Shown in pieces: positions 10,181-20,762 of a stretch of 55,151 bases of DNA. This stretch comes from Nemertoderma westbladi (taxonomy: Eukaryota; Xenacoelomorpha; Nemertodermatida; Nemertodermatidae), in the NCBI GenBank assembly GCA_032718475.1, contig JAUCBJ010004945.1, positions 1-55,151 of the forward strand. The letters run 5' to 3'. The translations under genes and the position numbers were made by a program. The notes under the pieces are model-generated. The model saw nothing but the letters and a program-made list of their open reading frames with translations. It was not told where the DNA came from and searched no databases. Every line of letters starts with the position of its first letter. Position 1 is the stretch's first letter.

Positions 10181-12095
10181 ACTTACTACTACTACTAGGA
10201 TCGGCATGCTGCATTGCAGCTGCATTTTTAAGAATGCTGTGCCGGCTTGTCAACAAAATTGCACCGCCACAACTCCCTATCACCCATGACATTTGCTAGA
10301 TCATCCGCATCTTCAAGGCCAGTGTCCTTTAAGAAGCGTCTCAAGAAAATCATGGGCTGTCCACCATGCTTATTCACTCCATGAGGCTGCCAAAGTACAA
10401 GATTATGCACTGGCTGGTCCTCACGGCGAAAGCAATGTCCTGCAAAGCGGAGGCGAGGAGCCGTTGGGCTCCCTCTAATGATTCTGAGAGTAGTCCTAAG
10501 TCATCAGCAAAGTCTAGATCAGTTAGGTACTTGGCAGGATTTCCTCGACTTCTGGAGCCAGTAGATGGAGTTATTATCACCCCATCATCATTATGATGAT
10601 CTAAGGACATGCGTACAATATAGTCAACCACAATAATGAACAAGAATGGTGCAAGTGTGTCTCCCTGGAGGACGCCCCATAACACTTCAAATGGTTCTGT
10701 GTCACCGTCAACAGTAGACACAAATGTTGTCGAACCATCTGTATACTGATCTGATTGCTGCAATAATTTCATCAGGAATCTCATATAATGAAAGTATGCT
10801 GAACATACGTGAGCGAGAGACTGAATCAAAGGCCTTGAAGAAGTCAACAAAGATAACAGCCAGATGCCTGTCTTTCTTTTTTGATAATTCTTCAATTATC
10901 CTTCTAAGTGCCAAAATGGGCTCCATGGTCCCACGACCTTTACGGAACCCATTCTGATTTCCACGGAGCAGTCTCTCAATGGGATCCCTGATGCGATTTA
11001 ATAGAATCCTATTGTATAGCTTTGCAGCAATCGAGATCAATGAGATTCCCCGAAAAGAACCATAGAGTGTTAGGTTGCCCTTCTTGGGAACTGGCACCAA
11101 CTTATTTGTTTTCATTTCTTGTGGGACTCTTGTTGTACGGTACATGTCTACTATGATGGGATAGATGAGCTTTAACACTCAGGTATTTTAAAGACCTCAG
11201 GGGGAACACCATCTACTCCACTGGCACGATTGGTCTTAATGCTCTTTGCAGCAGCCTTCACTTCTGCAAAGGAGATATCGCCAATGGGAATATCTGGGAG
11301 TACAGACTCAGACACTTTTACTTCTATAAATTCTATAAAGTTATCAGGCAATACCATGTCATTATTGAGGAACTTTTCAAAGTGGTCTTTCCAACCATTG
11401 GGGCGATCGGCTGGTAATTCAGCCTTAACCTTGGTGGTTGGTTGGCTTTTCCGCCCAGTAAGCAAATTGATCGATTCCCATGCCTGGGATGATTGCCTGA
11501 TGTCGTCAGCATCATTGATGGCATCAACCTGTTGGTTTATTAACTCCTGTAGATTAACAGAGTACTGCCTGTTCAGGGACCTAGATGCAGCCTTAACTGC
11601 ATTCTTGGCCGCTGTAGTCTGTTTGAGTCGGGACTCTTTCTGCGCCTTATGAAGGTCATTTCGGCACTTCTGAATTTTGTTGTCAGTCCAGGGGGCCCTT
11701 TTCCTGTTTCGAGGGTATACAGGAACTGTTTCTGCAGCTGCTAACTTAACTGCTTCTGTAAAGGCAGTATAGCCCTCACAGTGATCTGCCGTCTCAGAGG
11801 CAAGAGCCTCATACCTGTTGCTCAGCTGTTGTGTGAAGCTGGATCTCACACTTGGCTGTTGCAACAGAGAGGACCAGTCATGCCGCGGCAAGGCAGATTT
11901 CGTTGTTCTGCTAGCACGCAGACTGAGTCTTACCTTGGCCACAATAAGGCGGTGATCACTGGAGAAGGGTCGATGTGTAAATGCATTACAGTCTTGTATA
12001 GAGCTCCTGTATTTCCTACGAAACAGAATATGGTCTATCTGGGACTTGTGACCACTGGGTCCACTATGAGTCCATAGCTTTCCAGGTCGGTTCTT

Positions 12096-12107
12096 GAACT
12101 GGGTTCC
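12096..12107. repeat. Target-site duplication, left side of RTE copy B
   Basis: GAACTGGGTTCC here is repeated at 13928-13939. The flanking sequences of copy A join correctly across the pair: the minus-strand endonuclease reads through TQFKNRPGKLWT when copy B is taken out, so this is the site into which copy B inserted. Confidence 0.85.
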
Positions 12108-13927
12108 TTGAACTGGGAATCTCTAACCGCATCATCCGTTGCCACTTCTCATGTTCTGGAAGACTGGCTAAGAAGTTTCCTAAGGTGGTTCTGATTGTGT
12201 GCTACTCTCCAACTAGTGTTGCCCCTGTAGAGGAGGTGGAAAATTTCTACCAGAATCTACAAGCAGCTACTGATGGAGTGGATCAGCATGCATTCTTAAC
12301 ATTCCTGGGAGACTTTAATGCAAGTCTGCATCAATCACCTACATCGCCCTGGGTCTATAGCAATGGCTGCTGCAAAGAGCATTAAGACCAATCGTGCCAG
12401 TGGAGTAGATGGTGTTCCCCCTGAGGTCTTTAAAATACCTGAGTGTTTAAAGCTCATCTATCCCATCATAGTAGACATGTACCGAACAACAAGAGTCCCA
12501 CAAGAAATGAAAACAAATAAGTTGGTGCCAGTTCCCAAGAGGGGCAACCTAACACTCTATGGTTCTTTTCGGGTAATCTCATTGATCTCGATTGCTGCAA
12601 AGCTATACAATAGGATTCTATTAAATCGCATCAGGGATCCCATTGAGAGACTGCTCCGTGGAAATCAGAATGGGTTCCGTAAAGGTCGTGGGACCAAGGA
12701 GCCCATTTTGGCACTTAGAAGGATAATTGAAGAGTTATCAAAAAAGAAATACAGGCATCTGGCTGTTATCTTTGTTGACTTCTTCAAGGCCTTTGATTCA
12801 GTCTCTCGCTCACGTATGTTCAGCATACTTTCATTATATGGAATTCCTGATGAAATTATTGCAGCAATCAGATCAGTATACGATGGTTCGACAACATTTG
12901 TGTCTACTGTTGACGGTGACACAGAACCATTTGAAGTGTTATGGGGCGTCCTCCAAGGAGACACACTTGCACCATTCTTGTTCATTATTGTGGTTGACTA
13001 TGTTCTACGCATGTCCTTAGATCATTATAATGATGATGGGGTGATGATAACTCCACCTACTGGCTCCAGAAGTCGAGGAAATCCTGCCAAGTACCTAACT
13101 GATCTAGACTTTGCTGATGACTTAGGAGTACTCTCAGAATCATTAGAGGGAGCCCAACGGCTCCTCAGCTCATTAGAACATGCTGCTTCTAGTGTTGGTC
13201 TTTTTATTAACTCCAGAAAGACCAAAATTCTGACAGTTAACTTTGAAAGTCCTCAGCAAGTCTCTGATCGGATGAGCATAAGCTCAAAGGATGGTATACT
13301 TGAGCATGTGGACGACTTCTGTTACCTGGGATCATGGATCCGGAAGTCAGGTGAGGACCTTCGAATACGTAAGGGAAAGGCATGGGCAGCCTTGAATAGG
13401 CTTTCCAGGATTTGGAAGTCACCGAGAATTAATCGGACACTTAAGGTGCGATTATTTAGAGCAGCAGTAGTTCCAGTACTCCTCTATGAGAGTCCATGCT
13501 GGGCTATAACTGCTGAGGACACCAAATCTCTGGATGGCACATTTACAAGAATGCTACGCCGGGTTCATTGTGTCAAGTACAATGCACACATCTCCAACCA
13601 GACACTATATAACATTGGAGGTGTCTCATTGGTTCCCCCAAGCTTGACACTAGAACAAAATCGCCTCCGCTTTGCAGGACATTGCTTTCGCCGTGAGGAC
13701 CAGCCAGTGCATAATCTTGTACTTTGGCAGCCTCATGGAGTGAATAAGCATGGTGGACAGCCCATGACTTTCTTGAGACGCATCTTAAAGGACACTGGCC
13801 TTGAAGATGCGGATGATCTAGCAAATGTCATGGGTGATAGGGAGTTGTGGCGGTGCAATTTTGTCGATAAGCCGGCACAGCATTCTTAAAAATGCAGCTG
13901 CAATGCAGCATGCCGATCCTAGTAGTA
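12108..13927 (+). mobile_element. RTE-like retrotransposon copy B inserted in copy A
   Basis: 5'-truncated RTE-like element on the plus strand: an endonuclease piece at 12115-12360 (VLIVCYSPTS, FLGDFNASLHQSP), then a deletion joining it directly to the start of the RT region (AAAKSIKTNRASGVDG at about 12363). The RT and C-terminal region then run to the stop at 13887-13889, followed by a roughly 40-nt 3' UTR with the conserved GCAGCTGC hairpin and a short (TAG)n tail. The 12-bp duplication of the target on both sides shows insertion into copy A in the opposite orientation. The two copies share over 1 kb in inverted arrangement. Confidence 0.88.
12318..13889 (+). CDS. Reverse transcriptase ORF of RTE copy B
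   Basis: A 523-codon open frame; codons before ~12363 are endonuclease read in the wrong frame. It holds the full RT fold: fingers motif NQNGFRKGRGTKEPILALRR, palm motif A FVDFFKAFDSV, motif B GVLQGDTLAPFLF, motif C LDFADDLGVL, then a thumb and a C-terminal region ending LRFAGHCFRREDQ and LEDADDLANVMGDRELWR. The known role is target-primed reverse transcription of the element's own RNA. Because the endonuclease is deleted, this copy could not move on its own. It is the best-preserved RT of the family in the window. Confidence 0.85.
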   Translation: MQVCINHLHRPGSIAMAAAKSIKTNRASGVDGVPPEVFKIPECLKLIYPIIVDMYRTTRVPQEMKTNKLVPVPKRGNLTLYGSFRVISLISIAAKLYNRILLNRIRDPIERLLRGNQNGFRKGRGTKEPILALRRIIEELSKKKYRHLAVIFVDFFKAFDSVSRSRMFSILSLYGIPDEIIAAIRSVYDGSTTFVSTVDGDTEPFEVLWGVLQGDTLAPFLFIIVVDYVLRMSLDHYNDDGVMITPPTGSRSRGNPAKYLTDLDFADDLGVLSESLEGAQRLLSSLEHAASSVGLFINSRKTKILTVNFESPQQVSDRMSISSKDGILEHVDDFCYLGSWIRKSGEDLRIRKGKAWAALNRLSRIWKSPRINRTLKVRLFRAAVVPVLLYESPCWAITAEDTKSLDGTFTRMLRRVHCVKYNAHISNQTLYNIGGVSLVPPSLTLEQNRLRFAGHCFRREDQPVHNLVLWQPHGVNKHGGQPMTFLRRILKDTGLEDADDLANVMGDRELWRCNFVDKPAQHS

Positions 13928-13939
13928 GAACTGGGTTCC
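13928..13939. repeat. Target-site duplication, right side of RTE copy B
   Basis: GAACTGGGTTCC, identical to 12096-12107. It directly follows the (TAG)n tail of copy B. Confidence 0.85.
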
Positions 13940-14240
13940 AGCCGAAAACACTCCATTTCCAGAGATAAGAATTTCGGTTAACACTATTGCTATAGACCCA
14001 GGGCGATGTAGGTGATTGATGCAGACTTGCATTAAAGTCTCCCATGAATGTTAAGAATGCATGCTGATCCACTCCATCAGTAGCTTCAGAAACTTCTTAG
14101 CCAGTCTTCCAGAACATGAGAAGTGGCAACGGATGATGCGGTTAGAGATTTGGTCTATTTTGTCCAATGCTGCATGTGCAGTTGGATTCATCAATAGACC
14201 AATTCCACCATTGCCACTATCATCTGCTGACGCGAGGGCG

Positions 14241-14958
14241 AGTCGCCAACCGCCCCCATGTCCTTAATCAGAACCTCATCAGTCTGTCCAGTCTGCATTC
14301 GGTGCTCTTGAACACCCACTGCGCTAAGAGAAAGCTTATCTTTCGGTGTACTTCCCAACTACCCATTGGGTCGTTCAGAGTTAACGATAATCAACAACAG
14401 TTACCATCCCACTCAATGCCGCTAAGGTCACACTGAACAGTAATGTACACAGTTGAGTTGATTGTGAAAGTACCACCTGCATGCGAACGGAATTGTAATT
14501 TTATCTCGATCACCATTGACTATGTTACCAGCACCTGGCAATGTAAATAATGTTAATAAAATTAAGTTCATTGCGAGTTGAATTAACCGCCAACTGATAC
14601 TATTCTACCGGTGGTGTATCATTCGCTTCAGTACCACTAAAAAGTAACAATTATTGTACCAATACCACAGTACATGTATACAGTAGAAGGGTAGTGGCCA
14701 CTTTAAAATGAAACTGAACTCTATTATTTTCCCTGTACCATCTAATCCACAAGGTTTCCTATATTATTGAACTCAACACATTAACTTTCTTACGACGACG
14801 AGTGACATTATTTTATTTATCTTATTAAGGGCGACCGGGAACGGGAACTTGGCCTCCCTTGCTCAGCTCTCTGTGACAGAAACGCGACACTCATACCCGA
14901 GTCCCAGGTCGGATTTATCGACTTTATTCTGATTCCGAGTTTTGATGTTTGTGGAGAT
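14241..14958. other. Intergenic region before the small three-exon gene
   Basis: Non-coding. The first bases may still be diverged RTE 5' sequence. The last ~150 bp (14820-14958) are GC-richer than the surroundings and directly precede an ATG, so they probably hold the 5' UTR/promoter of the next gene. Nothing else recognised. Confidence 0.5.
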
Positions 14959-16497
14959 ATGCTGAACAAAATTGTTGCTCCTATCAAAAAAACGACGCCC
15001 AAAGAAACAACTGAAGAAAAGGTAAGCCGAATAAGTTTCCAAGAAAAAAACACTTTAAAACAAACAATCTTAAAGGCCTTATTTGCAAGTTTTTTTGTTT
15101 TATTACACAAAACCAGTTTATACAGTACTGTAGGTCCGAACTGAACTACATTTTAATTTCTTCTAACTGTATAATTAATTATATTTCCAATTTTCCGTAA
15201 TATTATTGATCTCTGCTGTTACAGGACGGAGGTTCGCACGAAGGTGAGACTTCCACGAAGGCCACCAACCCAACGGGCGAAGCTGATTCGTCGGCGAGGT
15301 TTAAACAACCGTGGTCCTTTTGGTTGAATCGAAACAGAACTGAGTGGAAGGATCGGGCGAAGCGAGGTCTGTTAATTACTTCTGCTAAACTAACTGTTGC
15401 AATTGCATTAAAAAAATATGCCCGCAATTTTTTTTATATAATGGGAAAAAGGTGTTCACGGCTTATCTACTGTATAAAGCTTATGTTCGATGTTAATATT
15501 GAGTCCTAAATATTCGACAACAATTAATTGTTTGTGTTTGATTTTGCATCGCAAAACTTTTTCTGATAATTAATTAAACTATAATAACTTAGTTAGTCTA
15601 ATGTTTATTCTATTCGATTATTTTAAATACTATGTGGTGCTTTTAGAAGCATTATTGCTGAGTATGCCATGAAACTGTTTTAATTATTGAATAATTGGTT
15701 GTTTGATCAGATTAATTAATATACATTTGAGTTAATATAATCAATCATTAATAAAAGAGGTAAAAAAGGGCCTCTTTTTTGCAAATTGTTTAATCATGAC
15801 CTATTATAGATATCTATACAGTAGTAGGTCATGGCGTCCGCTTTGCACGACATTGCTTACACCGTGAGGACCAGCCAGTGCATAATCTTTGGCGGTCTCA
15901 TGGAGTGAATAAGCATGGTGGACAGCCCATGACTTTCTTGAGACGCATCTTAAAGGACATTGGCCTTGAAGATGAGGATGATCTAGCAAATGTCATGGGT
16001 GATAGGGAGTTGTGGTGGCGCAACTTTGTCGACAAGCCGGCACAGCATTCTTAATATATATGTAATATATATATAATGCAGCTGCAATGCAGCTTGCCGA
16101 TTTTAGTAGTAGTACTGTAGGCCATGGCTTACTGAATGAAAAAAACCGCAAACAACTGAGATAATAGTTGGTGCAGTAGGCCTTTACGAAATGTTAGTTA
16201 GATTGGTACAAAAACCAGTACCACTAGGCCTACCGTTACAGCACGCATCGGAAAACATTTTAGTGTGTACTGTAAATTCGAATTGTTCATTTGATTTCAG
16301 TGTTTTCTTTTATTTTATTCCAAGCAGACGGGGAAGAAAGGAAACGACAAGCGGCTTTAGCCAGCAAAAAAGAGGAGTTAGCCAATGAAAAACAGGAGTT
16401 AGACAAAGAAAAGGAAGTTAGCGAAACAACTGACGCTAACAGTACTGAAGCTAAAAGCGAAACAACTGAAATAACAGCCGTCAGTAATGATACGTGA
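14959..16497 (+). CDS. Small three-exon gene, Lys/Glu-rich protein of unknown function
   Basis: Three exons join in frame: 14959-15021 (ends AAG, donor GTAAGC), 15225-15366 (acceptor TTACAG, donor GTCTGT, phase 1) and 16328-16497 (acceptor AAGCAG, stop TGA at 16495-16497). The product is about 124 residues: a basic start (MLNKIVAPIKKTTPKETTEE), a Ser/Thr/Gly linker, a Trp-containing basic block (FKQPWSFWLNRNRTEW, WKDRAKR), a charged helical stretch (ERKRQAALASKKEELANE) that could form a coiled coil, and a Thr/Glu-rich tail. There is no signal peptide or membrane segment. I do not recognise the family. Matching phases at both junctions and consensus splice sites support the model. Intron 2 (961 bp) carries RTE copy C. 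An upstream non-coding exon is possible. Confidence 0.6.
15831..16113 (+). mobile_element. RTE-like retrotransposon copy C (3' end only)
   Basis: 5'-truncated 3' end of the same family as copies A, B and D, with the reading LRFAGHC...AQHS, several substitutions and a short deletion (the LVLWQPHG block reads IFGGLMG-like after loss of bases). The conserved stop, an AT-rich insertion (TATATATGTAATATATATA), the GCAGCTGC hairpin and a TAGTAGTAG tail end it near 16113. It lies in intron 2 of the small gene, in the same orientation. Confidence 0.85.
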
Positions 16498-16824
16498 TAA
16501 TGAGTGCAACCGAAGCAGCAACCAATCACAGGTCCAGATGGTTGGCAAATGTTGATTCCAAATGGTTTGATTTGTTTAGACGAACCGGCGTAATTGTACT
16601 CAATAGTTTTGGTGATTATCAGTTATTGCTATTGGTATAAAACCTCAGTGATATTTAAACTATTACGTGCAAAGATGAAAGATTCATCATTTTTGTATAT
16701 ATTGTATACATGCTACAGTACATATGAACAAACTGAAACCATTCTTTTTGCATCGGTGCCATAATCGCTTGCTTTTATCGCAGTACCACCGTACTCTAGA
16801 AGGCCTACTGTTAGTATTTGAACG
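16498..16824. other. Downstream of the small gene, no feature recognised
   Basis: Presumed 3' UTR and intergenic DNA. TTGGTATAAAACC near 16632 resembles a TATA box, but nothing around it supports a promoter. Confidence 0.4.
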
Positions 16825-17198
16825 AGTGTTTAAACGGGATCAGACTTTTCGGGATTTCCGGGATCGGGATTATTACTCTCAGGATCCCGTTTTCCGGGAC
16901 CGGGATTGCAATTTTGGATTAAATTCCTTAAAGTGACTAGTATGTGTGGCGGGTTTTGGGTAACAATCACTTTATCTTACACTTCTGAAATATTATTAAG
17001 ATAAAGTATTATTACAATAATTTTGCAATTGATTACTGGATGGGTTTACTGACATAAAAATTAGATATAATCAAAACATATCCGTTCTGCTGGAACTATT
17101 CATCAGATATTCAAGAAATTTACTTAACTATATATTCTTCGGGACCGGGATTGCATTTTTGCCGGGATCCCGATTTTTCGGGATCCCGTTTAAACACT
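16825..17198. mobile_element. Small non-autonomous DNA element with 17-bp terminal inverted repeats
   Basis: The terminal repeats AGTGTTTAAACGGGATC (16825-16841) and its reverse complement (17182-17198) are perfect. Just inside both ends are several copies of CGGGATCCCG / GGGATCGGGATT-type words. The interior is AT-rich without an ORF. The 8-bp flanks (TTTGAACG, TCTGTACA) do not match, so no target duplication is visible. The design (short TIR plus GC-rich subterminal palindromes) resembles the two hAT-type elements at 33081 and 53076. hAT membership is inferred. Confidence 0.65.
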
Positions 17199-17753
17199 TC
17201 TGTACATTGGAACATGTTAAACTACTGTATATGAATGCGATTCTAGACATATCGGCATTTCCAATTTTAATGCTACTAATAATTTCTAGATATATATTTA
17301 ACATAAATCACCAGTTATGTACCTACAGTTAGTTTGTGTTTTACGAATGTTCAAGCTACTGTACGATGCACCGCAGTCTTGTAATAATTATAGTGTCATT
17401 TTTATACTCGTTTTAAAATTAATTATCAGTAAAACTCTTTGTAAGAAGGTTAATTTATTTAGGATAGTTAGTAATCACTAATTATTATCTAATTTTAGTG
17501 TGTCGCAGAGGAATTAGCGGAAAATAACCCACCTTGGTCGCAATGCAAGCAATTTGTCGCACAATAACATTTTATTTTTATATGTCATATCGAATGAATA
17601 AGTCAAGGAGACCTTATAATTTAAATTAAACTTGAGAACTGGGTCTCACCTCTATAGTAACTAAGAGGCAGAACAGAGGAAATTTAGATAAACAGACTAC
17701 AGAAAATATAGTTTGTTACATTATGTCAAATTATCGGCGTCCTCTTGAAGTCT
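17199..17753. other. AT-rich intergenic DNA, nothing recognised
   Basis: No ORF, RNA gene or repeat that I can identify between the small TIR element and the satellite array. Confidence 0.5.
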
Positions 17754-20140
17754 TGTAATCACTGACTTAGTAACGCAGTAAAGTAATCACTGAGTTAGTA
17801 ACGCAGTAAAGAAATCACTGACTTCGTAACGCAGTAAAGTAATCACTGACTTTGTAACGCAGTAAAGTAATCACTGACTTTGTAACGCAGTAAAGTAATC
17901 ACTGACTTTGTAACGCAGTAAAGTAATCACTGAGTTAGTAACGCAGTAAAGTAATCACTGACTTCGTAACGCAGTAAAGTAATCACTGAGTTAGTAACGC
18001 AGTAAAGTAATCACTGACTTTGTAACGCAGTAAAGTAATCACTGAGTTAGTAACGCAGTAAAGTAATCACTGAGTTAGTAACGCAGTAAAGAAATCACTG
18101 AGTTAGTAACGCAGTAAAGTAATCACGGACTTAGTAACGCAGTAAAGTATTCACTGACTTAGTAACGCAGTAAAGTAATCACTGACTTAGTAACGCAGTA
18201 AAGTAATCACTGAGTTAGTAACGCAGTAAAGTAATCACTGACTTTGTAACGCAGTAAAGTAATCACTGACTTAGTAACGCAGTAAAGTAATCACTGACTT
18301 AGTAACGCAGTAAAGTAATCACTGACTTAGTAACGCAGTATAGTAATCGCTGACTTAGTAACGCAGTAAAGTAATCACTGACTTAGTAACGCAGTAAAGT
18401 AATCGCTGACTTAGTAACGCAGTAAAGTAATCACTGACTTAGTAACGCAGTAAAGTAATCACTGACTTAGTAACGCAGTATAGTAATCGCTGACTTAGTA
18501 ACGCAGTAAAGTAATCACTGACTTAGTAACGCAGTAAAGTAATCACTGACTTAGTAACGCAGTAAAGTAATCACTGACTTAGTAACGCAGTAAAGTAATC
18601 ACTGACTTAGTACCGCAGTAAAGTAATCACTGACTTAGTAACGCAGTAAAGTAATCACTGACTTAGTAACGCAGTAAAGTAATCACTGACTTAGTAACGC
18701 AGTAAAGTAATCACTGACTTAGTAACGCAGTAAAGTAATCACTGACTTAGTAACGCAGTAAAGTAATCACTGACTTAGTAACGCAGTAAAGTAATCACTG
18801 ACTTAAGTAACGCAGTAAAGTAATCACTGACTTAGTAACGCAGTAAAGTAATCACTGACTTAGTAACGCAGTAAAGTAATCACTGACTTAGTAACGCAGT
18901 AAAGTAATCACTGACTTAGTAACGCAGTAAAGTAATCACTGACTTAGTAACGCAGTAAAGTAATCACTGACTTAGTAACGCAGTAAAGCAATCACTGACT
19001 TAGTAACGCAGTAAAGTAATCACGGACTTAGTAACACAGTAAAGTAATCACTGAGTTAGTAACGCAGTAAAGTAATCACTGACTTAGTAACGCAGTAAAG
19101 TAATCACTGACTTTGTAACGCAGTAAAGTAATCACTAACTTAGTAACGCAGTAAAGTAATCACTGACTTAGTAACGCAGTAAAGTAATCACTGAGTTAGT
19201 AACGCAGTAAAGTAATCACTGAGTTAGTAACGCAGTAAAGTAATCGCTGACTTAGTAACGCAGTAAAGTAATCACTGACTTAGTAACGCAGTAAAGTAAT
19301 CACTGAGTTAGTAACGCAGTAAAGTAATCACTGAGTTAGTAACGCAGTAAAGAATTCACTGACTTAGTAACGCAGTAAAGTAATCACTGAGTTAGTAACG
19401 CAGTAAAGAATTCACTGACTTAGTAACGCAGTAAAGTAATCACTGAGTTAGTAACGCAGTAAAGTAATCACTGACTTTGTAACGCAGTAAAGTAATCACT
19501 GAGTTAGTAACGCAGTAAAGTAATCACTGACTTAGTAACGCAGTAAAGTAATCACTGAGTTAGTAACGCAGTAAAGTAATCACTGACTTTGTAACGCAGT
19601 AAAGTAATCACTGAGTTAGTAACGCAGTAAAGTAATCACTGACTTAGTAACGCAGTAAAGTAATCACTGACTTTGTAACGCAGTAAAGTAATCACTAACT
19701 TAGTAACGCAGTAAAGTAATCACTGACTTAGTAACGCAGTAAAGTAATCACTGAGTTAGTAACGCAGTAAAGTAATCACTGAGTTAGTAACGCAGTAAAG
19801 TAATCGCTGACTTAGTAACGCAGTAAAGTAATCACTGAGTTAGTAACGCAGTAAAGTAATCACTGACTTTGTAACGCAGTAAAGTAATCACTGAGTTAGT
19901 AACGCAGTAAAGTAATCACTGACTTAGTAACGCAGTAAAGTAATCACTGAGTTAGTAACGCAGTAAAGTAATCACTGAGTTAGTAACGCAGTAAAGTAAT
20001 CACTGAGTTAGTAACGCAGTAAAGTAATCGCTGACTTAATAACGCAGTAAAGTAATCACTGAGTTAGTAGCGCAGTAAAGTAATCACTGACTTAGTAACG
20101 CAGTAAAGTAATCACTGACTTAGTAACGCAGTAAAGTAAT
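17754..20140. repeat. 28-bp satellite array (about 85 units)
   Basis: Head-to-tail repeats of a 28-bp unit built from two related halves, AGTAATCACTGACTT and AGTAACGCAGTAA. Most units differ only in the tetramer after TGA (CTTA, GTTA, CTTT, CTTC), plus rare changes (TCGCTGA, TCACTAA, GAATTCAC, one unit with an extra A near 18805). Central units (about 18500-19000) are nearly uniform, whereas the flanks mix variants. Rare variants recur at exact multiples of 28, which shows block duplication. There is no spacer and therefore no CRISPR resemblance. Every unit has stops in all frames on at least one strand, so it is non-coding. Confidence 0.97.
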
Positions 20141-20762
20141 AAAGAATCGAGAGCATAGTTAAAATATGTTCCAGGTTCGCTCGTTACAACTCGGGTAATA
20201 ATATACTATATCACAATGATGTAAATAGTTATTAGTCTTTATCGGATCCTCATCTACATTCAGTACGGGAAATGTTCTAACTGGGATCCCCCCGGTAAAC
20301 TATAAATGAATAGGTTTTGGTGGTTGGTCGATATCATTAGGGGTTGAAAAACCCTCTAGTTAAAGGGATAAAACTAAAAACAATAATCAACGATTTCAGT
20401 ATCGTACAAAGTCTCCTTCCTAATCGGCATGTACGACATGAAAGCAAGGTGTTAACAGATACAGAGAAAATCTTTGTGACTTACTAAATAAATATTAATT
20501 TAACGATTTATCAGGCCTTACAAGAAGGATTCCAAATCTGTTTCAAAGATATTTTAATTTCGTTGAGAAATCTATTTACCACGAAATTTAGAATTCATTA
20601 CAATTTTTAGAATCATTGTAGGCTAATTGTCCAAGGATTTATTATACAATATTAATTAGTTGAAATTGATAAAACACTTTATATTATAAACTCATTACTT
20701 AAACTCATATAATTAGAAAAAAACTACCATAAAAAAATAAGTTTTAACTTTACGAGAATCGA
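20141..20762. other. Intergenic / 3' flank of GCLM
   Basis: AT-rich. It presumably includes the GCLM 3' UTR (minus strand). Several AATAAA-like words occur on the minus strand, but no single polyadenylation site can be singled out. Confidence 0.45.

Larger units (their letters stand above)
10181..14240 (-). mobile_element. RTE-like non-LTR retrotransposon copy A (degenerate, split by copy B)
   Basis: In minus orientation, from the high-coordinate end: an endonuclease fragment at ~14235-13940 (motifs GIGLLMNP, FMGDFNASLHQSP), interrupted by copy B, then the endonuclease C-terminus at 12095-11930 (RPGKLWTHSG, QIDHILFRRKY, SSDHRLIVAK). A linker follows, then the reverse transcriptase at 11240-10450 (NRASGVDGVPPEVFK, NQNGFRKGRGT, VIFVDFFKAFDSV, GVLQGDTLAP, LDFADDLG). 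The C-terminal region (10440-10228) matches copies B-D, and a short 3' tail with a GCAGCTGC hairpin ends in (TAG)n at about 10185. Frameshifts near 11175 and 10740 and deletions in the endonuclease and after the YxDD block make it dead. The endonuclease-RT layout, very short 3' UTR and simple-repeat tail fit the RTE group; exact clade is uncertain. Confidence 0.85.

Noticed and set aside
12318-13889. Host gene related to craniofacial development protein 2 / endonuclease-RT
   Set aside because: Such annotations are mis-named RTE retrotransposon ORFs; this one has an RT fold, target duplication and a simple-repeat tail.
16624-16640. TATA-box-like TTGGTATAAAACC
   Set aside because: No gene starts within reach and it lies in the 3' region of the small gene, so it is probably chance in AT-rich DNA.
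17754-20140. Regular 28-bp repeats resembling a CRISPR array
   Set aside because: Units are directly adjacent with no unique spacers, and the surrounding genes are animal genes with introns; it is a satellite.
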